From assembly GCA_001818015.1 (NCBI GenBank), contig MHJO01000010.1, positions 1 through 16,479 on the forward strand: DNA of 16,479 bases, in the 5' to 3' direction. The stretch comes from Candidatus Harrisonbacteria bacterium RIFOXYD1_FULL_40_9 (GTDB lineage: Bacteria; Patescibacteriota; Minisyncoccia; UBA6257; XYD1-FULL-40-9). The notes under the pieces were generated by a model, which did not search any database, was not told the origin of the DNA, and was given only the letters and a program-made list of their open reading frames with translations. The number at the start of each line of letters is the position of its first letter. Within the stretch, counting starts at the first letter, position 1. Below, in pieces: positions 7,598-13,450 of the stretch. Made by a program: the position numbers and the translations under genes.

Positions 7598-8230
7598 TTA
7601 TGCTTTTAAAATCATTACTTTCGTTTTTGCCTCAGACAGATCCCTTGCTTTAATTGAGAGCTTCTCCTCGGTAGTTGCCTCATACCCTACCGCCTTCAAA
7701 AATTCTTTTACGTCGCCTGCATCACGCTTAAGATCAGGAATTTTGAAAAATGTAGGGATTACAATCTTTGGTTCGATCTTTTTTATGAGCTTCGCCGCTT
7801 CCTCAAGTGGTAGAAATGGACTTCCCCCCGCGGGAATCATAAGAATATCTGTTTTTACAAATGCTTCCAATGTATCAGGTTCAAGAGGATTGCTTATGTG
7901 TCCCAATATCCCGAATTTTATATCCTCCAACTTGAATACATATGCAATTTTCGTAAATGTATCTGTAGATTCCGATACTAATTGAAAGCCTCGTATTTCA
8001 AGCCCCATGACATCATACTCGCCTGCGGAATGTATTCGGACGACTCCTTCCTCGCCTTTCTGCTCACCAAAAGATTCGAGTCCATGGGCCGCGCGCAATG
8101 TCTCGAGAAGAACATTATGACGAAAACGAGGAGGCGTAAGTCCTCCTTTTGCTTCGAATGGGTCAATAAGAAGATCCAAAGATCCCGCTTGAATCCTAAA
8201 ACAACCCTCGCCGTACCAATTAATAGACAT
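7598..8230 (-). CDS. Metallo-beta-lactamase-fold protein (UlaG-like) lacking metal ligands
   Basis: 210 residues with the outline of the UlaG-like branch of the MBL superfamily: an opening W-Y-G-x-x-C-F-R-I, then L-L-I-D-P-F (20-25), G-E-Y-D-V-M-G (70-76), D-I-L-M-I-P-A-G-G (128-136), E-A-A-K-L-I (144-149) and P-K-I-V-I-P (154-159). The metal-binding features normally found between these are gone. The first-strand G-H-S-C-F is G-E-G-C-F, no H-x-H-x-D-H occurs where R-H-N-V-L-L-E-T-L stands (37-45), and the late I-P-x-H is I-P-T-F. The fold is thus kept but zinc-dependent hydrolysis is unlikely. It is first gene of the minus-strand run containing gyrA. The family is fairly sure; the function is unknown. 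Confidence 0.75.
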   Translation of the reverse strand: MSINWYGEGCFRIQAGSLDLLIDPFEAKGGLTPPRFRHNVLLETLRAAHGLESFGEQKGEEGVVRIHSAGEYDVMGLEIRGFQLVSESTDTFTKIAYVFKLEDIKFGILGHISNPLEPDTLEAFVKTDILMIPAGGSPFLPLEEAAKLIKKIEPKIVIPTFFKIPDLKRDAGDVKEFLKAVGYEATTEEKLSIKARDLSEAKTKVMILKA

Positions 8231-8237
8231 CAGTCCT

Positions 8238-8266
8238 ACTTTACCTCAAAGGGGCTTGATTTTCAA
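8238..8266 (-). promoter_or_regulatory. Candidate promoter for the MBL-like/gyrA/pilin run, positioned for a leaderless mRNA
   Basis: On the minus strand TTGAAA (8266-8261) and TAAAGT (8243-8238) are separated by 17 bp. Only seven bases separate the -10 from the ATG at 8230, so transcription would begin at or very near the start codon. The same seven bases contain AGGA, which could instead be a ribosome-binding site for a transcript from a more distal promoter. Confidence 0.5.
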
Positions 8267-8304
8267 TAGTTTTTATGTAATCTTACGTAAATATCAATAC
8301 ATTC

Positions 8305-9399
8305 ATGGCAAGCATTAAGAAAATAGCAACACTCTCGCAGTTCGCACAACTTATTAAAGGAGAACCAGCATTAGTTCAAATTTTAAAGGTAGGTGAACTC
8401 ATTTCTGTAACTTTCCTCGAAAGAACATCCAGAGAAGCATACTTTGAAATAGGCAACATCGGAACAGGTATTATTTTTGGCACAGAATTACTTAATGCCC
8501 GAAAACTCATAGAGGAATTAAAAGTCGGAGACAGCCTTACAGCTAAAATTGTATCCCTCGACAATGGTCATGGCTATGTCGAACTTTCAATTAGTGAAGC
8601 GGGTAAGCAAAAAGCATGGCAAGTTATCAAAGAGCTCCAAGAAAAAGGAGAGATTATTACTGTAAAAATTGGAGGTGCAAATAGCGGTGGACTCACAACT
8701 ATTATCAATAACATTCCCGCATTTCTTCCTGTATCTCAGCTTTCAAACGAGAATTATCCCCGCGTAAACGATGGAGATCGCGCAAAAATCCTTGAAGAAT
8801 TAAGAAAGTTCGTAGGCCGCGATCTTAAAGCAAAAATTATTGATGTTGATGCAAGAAAAAATAAACTCATTATTTCAGAGCGTGAAATTAGCGACCAAAA
8901 TGTTAAAGAGTTATTGGGCAAATACACCGCAGGCCAAATCATAGATGGCGTCATATCAGGAGTTGCAGACTTTGGGGCATTTATTAGATTCACTGACAAT
9001 CCTGCAATCGAAGGCCTGATTCATGTCTCTGAGATTGACCATAAAATCGTAGAGAATCCAAAGGAGGTATTGAAGATTGGAGAAGCAGTCAAGGTACAAA
9101 TTCTCGAGATCAAAGAAGGACGAGTTTTTCTTTCATTAAAGGCATTAAAGCCAAATCCGTGGGATAAGGTTGCAGATAAATACAAAGTAGGCGCAGAAAT
9201 AGAAGGAGTGGTGTATAAATTCAACCCATTTGGCGCATTCATTAATCTTGATAACGAAATCCAGGGACTTATTCATGTGTCACTTTTTGGAGGTAGTATC
9301 GAAGAGATGAAAAAGAAGCTCACTGTGGGACAAAAATATACATTCATCATAGAACTCGTAAAGCCTACAGAGAAACGATTAATCCTTAAACTAAAGTAA
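8305..9399 (+). CDS. rpsA: Ribosomal protein S1-like protein with four S1 RNA-binding domains
   Basis: 364 residues with four S1 (OB-fold) repeats at about 28-97, 115-192, 209-280 and 293-364. Repeats 3 and 4 carry the classic motif D-F-G-A-F-I / P-F-G-A-F-I followed by G-L-I-H-V-S. The first two are more divergent, as usual for the ribosome-docking domains. S1 binds mRNA on the small ribosomal subunit. The length and domain number fit the short S1 of many Gram-positive and Patescibacteria genomes better than the six-domain E. coli protein. The ATG at 8305 has no Shine-Dalgarno sequence. It is transcribed divergently from the gyrA run across a 74-bp gap and stands alone before a strong terminator. 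Confidence 0.88.
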   Translation: MASIKKIATLSQFAQLIKGEPALVQILKVGELISVTFLERTSREAYFEIGNIGTGIIFGTELLNARKLIEELKVGDSLTAKIVSLDNGHGYVELSISEAGKQKAWQVIKELQEKGEIITVKIGGANSGGLTTIINNIPAFLPVSQLSNENYPRVNDGDRAKILEELRKFVGRDLKAKIIDVDARKNKLIISEREISDQNVKELLGKYTAGQIIDGVISGVADFGAFIRFTDNPAIEGLIHVSEIDHKIVENPKEVLKIGEAVKVQILEIKEGRVFLSLKALKPNPWDKVADKYKVGAEIEGVVYKFNPFGAFINLDNEIQGLIHVSLFGGSIEEMKKKLTVGQKYTFIIELVKPTEKRLILKLK

Positions 9400-9400
9400 A

Positions 9401-9437
9401 TATAAAAACCGCCCTTCTGGCGGTTTTTATATTTTTT
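9401..9437. terminator. Bidirectional Rho-independent terminator
   Basis: A perfect 13-bp inverted repeat (TATAAAAACCGCC at 9401-9413, GGCGGTTTTTATA at 9419-9431) has the loop CTTCT. It gives T runs on both strands and lies directly between the S1-like gene and the convergent small gene whose stop is at 9437. Confidence 0.95.
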
Positions 9438-9724
9438 CATTCACTTAACCAATTTTCTCTATTCTCAAGCATTTTTTGCGCATATGAAATTGCCTCTTCT
9501 TTTGTTTTAAAGTGTTTGGCATCTGGAGCATCTCCAATCCAATCCCCTTTATATGATTCTTGATTTTCTAGAAGCCCATATACTACGTATTCTCCATTTT
9601 CCTCCACTACGGTAGTATATATTTGTCCTCCTTCTGCCCACCCCACAGATGCATGCTCACTTTCAAATACTTCTTTGAAGTTTTTCTCCTCTTTGTTTTC
9701 CTCGGATATATTTTCAAAATCCAT
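9437..9724 (-). CDS. Small acidic protein, partner of the DUF4258-like gene
   Basis: I choose the ATG at 9724 (95 residues, M-D-F-E-N), which leaves 28 bases after the upstream stop. An earlier in-frame start would overlap the upstream gene by 35 bases and add a basic segment unlike the rest. The protein is very rich in Glu and Asp at its N terminus. Next is a predicted beta-rich middle with G-Q-I-Y-T-T-V-V and Y-V-V-Y-G-L-L, then a helical tail with K-T-K-E-E-A-I-S-Y-A-Q. That tail resembles the end of small double-stranded or tandem beta domains, but I recognise no named family. Its acidic character and place behind the DUF4258-like gene would suit an antitoxin-like partner; this is inference. 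It ends with TGA just before the bidirectional terminator. Confidence 0.6.
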   Translation of the reverse strand: MDFENISEENKEEKNFKEVFESEHASVGWAEGGQIYTTVVEENGEYVVYGLLENQESYKGDWIGDAPDAKHFKTKEEAISYAQKMLENRENWLSE

Positions 9725-9752
9725 ATTTATATAGAAATTACATAACGACCTT

Positions 9753-10097
9753 TTATTGAGTATTTTCTTTTTTAATCCACTTATCAAGCTCTATTATAAT
9801 TTCATCGGGGATAACAACCTTCTTTCCGGGAATAGTAACCCCAGGATAACGCCATGCAGAAATAATTAACTTTTTCTGCTGCCGCTTTTGATACATAACC
9901 CACACTTCATGAAGTTTTTTTGTAGTACTACTTGACTGCATAACGGCCACCGTCTCTCGCGCTATACCTTCCTCAGTTCGTTTTGGATTGCGAATGACTC
10001 CTAGGATCAAACTCTTTGAAAGCCTGTATTGGACCATTTTCGTTTTCACATGATTCGTCCATTCATATTTATGATCGTTTTTAGGAAACGCAAACAT
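9753..10097 (-). CDS. DUF4258-like small basic protein (possible toxin-type)
   Basis: 114 residues. The opening W-T-N-H-V-K-T-K-M (13-21), then V-I-R-N-P-K-R-T-E-E-G (34-44), a T-V-A-V-M-Q strand (49-54), H-E-V-W-V-M-Y-Q (63-70) and K-L-I-I-S-A-W-R-Y-P-G (76-86) match the outline of the small DUF4258-like proteins. These begin with a conserved His-containing helix and end in beta strands recalling RelE-type toxins. Toxin activity is a family-level proposal, not shown. A basic C-terminal helix follows. The start at 10097 lacks a Shine-Dalgarno sequence, and an imperfect inverted repeat lies just upstream. It is probably co-transcribed with the acidic gene that follows. Confidence 0.6.
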   Translation of the reverse strand: MFAFPKNDHKYEWTNHVKTKMVQYRLSKSLILGVIRNPKRTEEGIARETVAVMQSSSTTKKLHEVWVMYQKRQQKKLIISAWRYPGVTIPGKKVVIPDEIIIELDKWIKKENTQ

Positions 10098-10128
10098 ATA
10101 AGGTATATGTCACATAACCATATCTTAT
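10098..10128. promoter_or_regulatory. Imperfect inverted repeat upstream of the DUF4258-like gene, possible operator
   Basis: ATAAGGTATATG at 10098-10109 is mirrored imperfectly by CATATCTTAT at 10119-10128, directly before the start codon at 10097 and in AT-rich sequence where a promoter is expected. This is the place where a toxin-antitoxin operon is often autoregulated. The match is imperfect and AT-rich repeats arise by chance. Confidence 0.25.
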
Positions 10129-10152
10129 AACATTATCTGCGCTCAATCCCCC

Positions 10153-12249
10153 CTATCTCCTTAAAAATTCTGACATACTTTTCTCAAGAGCCTTGATGGC
10201 TGTCTGGATGTCTGCCAACATCTGAGAAGCAGGGATATTACTTGTATTTGCCACGCAACTAGATCCATTCCAGTATTGGCCAGATGGACAGTCTGTGCTT
10301 GAAGTATTCACGCACGCGGATCCATTCCAATATTGGCCAGATGCACATGAAGAAGAACCTGTATTAGCAGTACTCGTACAACCAGACACATAATTCGAAG
10401 AACATTGATACAAGACACCTGATGAATTTCTGTATTCTGTCATACCCGAATTAAAACAGTATCCATCACTACCCATAGTATGCCAACCAGTTCCATACTG
10501 AGTTTCACATGCATTTGTGTAAGTGGAACTCGTATTCGTATAAGAGGTAATGCACGCGTACCCACTCCATGTTTGACCCGCCAAGCATGCAGAAGATCCC
10601 GGTGTAACACAACTTGATCCATTATAGTATTGACTTGACGAGCAAAGCAGAGCTTGACTGCATTTATTTGGATCAGGCATGCCAAAATCAACGCTATTTG
10701 AGTCTCCTGCTCCCGGCATCCACACACTAGAAGCGGATGGCACTCCAGCACAAGCTTGTTTTAAACTATCAATTCTAGTCTGACTTGCATCAGACCGAAT
10801 AGACGACTGCATTCCAAGTGAATTCCATACCTGATTTCTTGTGTTTTGATAATACGTTGACGACGTAGATTGAGTTACGCATGATGTCCCATTCCAGTAC
10901 TGATTAGAGGAGCAGTAATATGGATTGGTAGAGCTAGAAGCAATAGTAGGAACTGAAATAGTTGTCGTAGTAGCTATAGGACAATTAGGAATTCCAAAAT
11001 TTTGCCAATTAATAGCCGCGTCATTACCCGCGCCAGCTCTCCATGCCAATTGACTTTTATTTATAAGTCGACACTGCGAATCGACACTCGCTATATAATT
11101 AAGATAATCGTTATCAGTTCTATTTAGAATATATGAGCTTTCAGTCAAGTTATCTTTAAAATTCCAAATATGCAGCTTCCAATCAGCATTATAAGAAGTA
11201 GATGAGCTCGTGATGTAGGTAGTAGATGATCCGGGCGCAATTCCAAGAGCGCAACCAACCCCATTAAAATACTCACCACTTCGACACAGAGATGCTGAAC
11301 GGCATTTCGCTCCATCAGGCATGCCAAAATCCTCGTTACTAAATACACCAGCACTCGGCAACCATACATTAGCAGTCGCAGGAATAGTCAAACATGATTG
11401 CTTTAAGGAATCTATTCTTGCTTGACTCGCATCACTTCTAATCCATGACTTCAAACCGAAACTATTCCAAATTTGCTCTCTTTGGCCACCAATAGGATTT
11501 GGTGCAGTTTCTCTCCTTGCCTCACAAGAATAGTATGTGCCGCATTGAGCAGATTGATATGAAACTACTTTTTCCTGTCCGAGAGGGCATGAGTTCACAG
11601 TTACAAGAGCGGGGCATACAAGTTCCTGCGATTGACTTGTCTTTTGACAAACCGCGCAACCATCTTGCCCAAAGCCGACTTGACCTTCCGTGCATGCAGG
11701 AAGGGTATTGTATAGAGGGCAACTTATTGGTTGATCCCCATCATAATCATTCCAACCAAACTGCTTAAAACTAGCAACAGTAAGCGGGCCCACAAGGCCA
11801 GTTTGTATAATGCCATATTTTCTCTGCCAACGCATGATGGCATTTCGAGTAGCCTGTCCGTAATATCCAGTCACAAGACCCTCGGGATATAAATCCCTAT
11901 CTTTAGCTAAAAATTCCTGTACCGCCCTTACGTCTTCGCCTTCATAACCTGAACGTAAAACACGATTGATTTCTGGTAGAGGCCCTGTTTCTTTCTTAAA
12001 ACTGACACTAGGTTGCGCTTTTTCTTCGACAATGACGGGCTTAGTAGCTACCTCAGACCGTAATGTATTGACCTCTTTTTTGAGGCTTTGTATTTCAGCC
12101 AATAATTGCAGGATTTGCTTTTGAAGAGTTTCAAGCGTTACACTACCTGCACTTGTGGTACTTTGTGCATAGGCATAAAGACCTGTACCGACCATGGTCT
12201 GGGCAAGGACCATGCTCACCACAAAAAACTTTTTAAAAAGATTGATCAT
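10153..12249 (-). CDS. Large secreted surface protein: coiled coil, peptidoglycan-binding domain and repeated Cys-rich modules
   Basis: 698 residues. Order: signal peptide (1-29, ending A-Y-A-Q-S), coiled-coil heptads (about 38-68), then a peptidoglycan-binding domain 1 (about 93-165; G-Y-E-G-E-D-V-R-A-V-Q and T-G-Y-Y-G-Q-A-T). Next is a Cys-rich part (177-243) and two well-conserved modules of about 78 residues (257-334 and 471-548). A degenerate third lies between them (356-424). Copies of C-x-x-x-Q-Y-W-N-G-x-x-C-V occur within and after the modules (446-458, 536-548, 635-647, 654-666). Ser/Thr-rich linkers join the parts and a short helix closes the protein. The N-terminal domain would hold it in the cell wall while the modules project outward, which suits adhesion to host or partner cells; that role is inferred. 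It lies below the two tRNA genes, and its ATG at 12249 has no clear ribosome-binding site. Confidence 0.85.
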   Translation of the reverse strand: MINLFKKFFVVSMVLAQTMVGTGLYAYAQSTTSAGSVTLETLQKQILQLLAEIQSLKKEVNTLRSEVATKPVIVEEKAQPSVSFKKETGPLPEINRVLRSGYEGEDVRAVQEFLAKDRDLYPEGLVTGYYGQATRNAIMRWQRKYGIIQTGLVGPLTVASFKQFGWNDYDGDQPISCPLYNTLPACTEGQVGFGQDGCAVCQKTSQSQELVCPALVTVNSCPLGQEKVVSYQSAQCGTYYSCEARRETAPNPIGGQREQIWNSFGLKSWIRSDASQARIDSLKQSCLTIPATANVWLPSAGVFSNEDFGMPDGAKCRSASLCRSGEYFNGVGCALGIAPGSSTTYITSSSTSYNADWKLHIWNFKDNLTESSYILNRTDNDYLNYIASVDSQCRLINKSQLAWRAGAGNDAAINWQNFGIPNCPIATTTTISVPTIASSSTNPYYCSSNQYWNGTSCVTQSTSSTYYQNTRNQVWNSLGMQSSIRSDASQTRIDSLKQACAGVPSASSVWMPGAGDSNSVDFGMPDPNKCSQALLCSSSQYYNGSSCVTPGSSACLAGQTWSGYACITSYTNTSSTYTNACETQYGTGWHTMGSDGYCFNSGMTEYRNSSGVLYQCSSNYVSGCTSTANTGSSSCASGQYWNGSACVNTSSTDCPSGQYWNGSSCVANTSNIPASQMLADIQTAIKALEKSMSEFLRR
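10606..10839 (-). repeat. Surface module, copy 2 (residues 471-548)
   Basis: This segment repeats the one at 11248-11481. Both share W-N-S-x-G, I-R-S-D-A-S-Q-x-R-I-D-S-L-K-Q, V-W-x-P-x-A-G, D-F-G-M-P-D and a closing Y-x-N-G-x-x-C. The copies sit 642 bp apart in the same frame. They have diverged at the DNA level, so the duplication is not recent. Confidence 0.85.
11248..11481 (-). repeat. Surface module, copy 1 (residues 257-334)
   Basis: This is the partner of the module at 10606-10839, with the same order of motifs and four cysteines at corresponding places. A weaker relative (I-W-N-F ... A-G-A-G-N-D ... N-F-G-I-P-N-C-P) lies between them at 10978-11184. Confidence 0.85.
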
Positions 12250-12360
12250 TTTTTATAATGATTTTTCAAAATTAATAATGATAATACATTTTTAATAATA
12301 ACCTCCGCCCATGAAATATCCATACATGAGTTATCAACAATCAATAACCGCAACTAGTTG

Positions 12361-12432
12361 AGCGGGTAAGCGGAATCGAACCGCCATCTCGTCCTTGGCA
12401 AGGACGTGTAATAGCCACTATACCATACCCGC
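12361..12432 (-). tRNA. tRNA-Gly (anticodon GCC)
   Basis: The minus strand folds as a 72-base cloverleaf. The acceptor is GCGGGTA/TACCCGC, the anticodon stem GTCCT/AGGAC encloses TGCCA with GCC at 12399-12397, and the T arm is GGCGG-TTCGATT-CCGCT with one G-U pair. Discriminator U73 is usual for bacterial glycine tRNA. CCA is not encoded. Confidence 0.95.
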
Positions 12433-12501
12433 ATTCTATTTAATGTAACCTAAAAATACCTTCGAAATCAATAATTATAGGATTATATACACATTACCCA
12501 G

Positions 12502-12573
12502 TGCGCCCATGAGGAATCGAACCTCAATCTCATCCTTCGCAGGGATACGCTCTATCCATTGAGCTATGGGCGC
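12502..12573 (-). tRNA. tRNA-Arg (anticodon GCG)
   Basis: The minus strand gives a 72-base cloverleaf. The acceptor is GCGCCCA/TGGGCGC with discriminator A, and the D stem is GCTC/GAGC. The anticodon stem TATCC/GGATG has loop CTGCGAA, and the T arm is TGAGG-TTCGATT-CCTCA. The loop places GCG at the anticodon, which reads CGC and, by wobble, CGU. The common bacterial form is ACG (inosine-modified). CCA is not encoded. The gene begins 7 bases after the stop of the upstream protein gene. Confidence 0.92.
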
Positions 12574-12580
12574 ATATAAT

Positions 12581-13057
12581 CTAAAAACGAATCAAACGAG
12601 AAAATGAATCAAAGAAAGATTCTTTAATCTCTGACTCAGGAAGGAATAGTAGCAAAAAATCCCTTACCTGAGAAGACACGTCACAAGGAACGAATATTTT
12701 AAGAACAAGCCCCGTACGAGACTTCGGAAGAAGCATTAACTCATTAAAACTGTCATTTTCTTCACGAATCCAAAATCCAGCAAGAGAAGAATATTCACAA
12801 AACGCAAACGTTCCGATGCGTACACCCTTTTCCCCTACCTCAAAAGAAAGTACTCGCGGCATTCGCTTTGACCACGTCATCATAAGTCCATAAGCAATAC
12901 CGAGAAATACAATAAGAAGAAAATTCTTCTGCCACAAAGCGAAAAGCACAAGAGCTGCAAGAATTCCCACACTCCAAAGATACCATTCCCTACCTTTCTC
13001 TTTGTACATAAACTCAGGAGCGTTCCATGCAATAGATTGAGGAAGTTCGTTACTCAT
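12581..13057 (-). CDS. Two-helix membrane protein with PH-like C-terminal domain
   Basis: I use the ATG at 13057 (158 residues, M-S-N-E-L-P), which overlaps the stop of the DoxX-like gene as ATGAGTAA. A TTG further upstream would add 14 residues inside that gene and is less likely. After a short soluble N terminus with W-N-A-P-E-F, two hydrophobic helices (about 26-42 and 45-62) form a hairpin. A beta-rich domain follows (R-V-L-S-F-E-V, G-V-R-I-G, L-A-G-F-W-I, L-V-L-K-I-F-V-P). This layout recalls bacterial PH-like (bPH) membrane proteins, but I cannot assign a family with certainty. Its function is unknown. The tRNA-Arg gene follows closely. Confidence 0.65.
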   Translation of the reverse strand: MSNELPQSIAWNAPEFMYKEKGREWYLWSVGILAALVLFALWQKNFLLIVFLGIAYGLMMTWSKRMPRVLSFEVGEKGVRIGTFAFCEYSSLAGFWIREENDSFNELMLLPKSRTGLVLKIFVPCDVSSQVRDFLLLFLPESEIKESFFDSFSRLIRF

Positions 13058-13412
13058 ACGCTTTCGATATAAGAACAAGTGCAAGCGCACTAAAGGCAAT
13101 AGTCACGTCCCTAAAAACAATAAGCATTTGATCAAGATTAAATACAAGAATTCCACAGAGCGTAAGAAATGCGCATAGAGCCGCATGGGATGTTTTCCAT
13201 GAAATAATAAGCCACACACCAAGAGTAATTTCATACATCGCAAATAACAACATCCACGTATTGGTTGCAATAAGGAGTCCATCCTGCATAAAACGCGGGA
13301 AGAATCCCACCCAATTCGAAGCATCATTTAAAGAAGAGATTCCTGCATATAAAAACACAAAAGATAGCCCAATCCTTAAGAGCCATGAAGCATGACGGAC
13401 ATATGTATTCAT
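13050..13412 (-). CDS. DoxX-like four-helix membrane protein
   Basis: 120 residues, almost entirely hydrophobic, with four predicted helices. The start R-I-G-L-S-F-V-F-L-Y-A-G, the segment W-V-G-F-F-P, the Y-E-I-T-L-G-V-W-L-I helix, and F-N-L-D-Q-M with V-F-R-D-V-T-I-A near the end are typical of DoxX/SURF4-like inner-membrane proteins. Members are linked to quinone or redox processes, though the biochemical role of most is unproven. It overlaps the next gene by 8 bases (ATGAGTAA), so translation is coupled. It follows the secreted sugar-binding-like gene after 38 bases. Confidence 0.7.
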   Translation of the reverse strand: MNTYVRHASWLLRIGLSFVFLYAGISSLNDASNWVGFFPRFMQDGLLIATNTWMLLFAMYEITLGVWLIISWKTSHAALCAFLTLCGILVFNLDQMLIVFRDVTIAFSALALVLISKAYE

Positions 13413-13450
13413 TGTATCTATCTTATCATATTTTAAGTCGGATACGATGC

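Noticed and set aside
9725..9787. Longer N terminus for the small acidic protein
   Set aside because: It would overlap the upstream gene by 35 bases and adds a basic segment unlike the acidic body; the ATG at 9724 is simpler.
12278..12312. A five-codon upstream frame (M-Y-Y-H-Y) behind a GGAGG on the minus strand before the 698-residue gene, as a leader peptide
   Set aside because: The spacing from GGAGG is long, the frame is tiny in AT-rich sequence and no regulatory hairpin accompanies it.
12361..12573. tRNA genes as phage or element attachment sites
   Set aside because: I saw no direct repeat of a tRNA 3' end elsewhere in the window and no integrase gene beside them.
13058..13099. TTG start extending the PH-like membrane protein by 14 residues
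   Set aside because: The extension lies wholly inside the DoxX-like gene and the ATG in the ATGAGTAA overlap is a better start.
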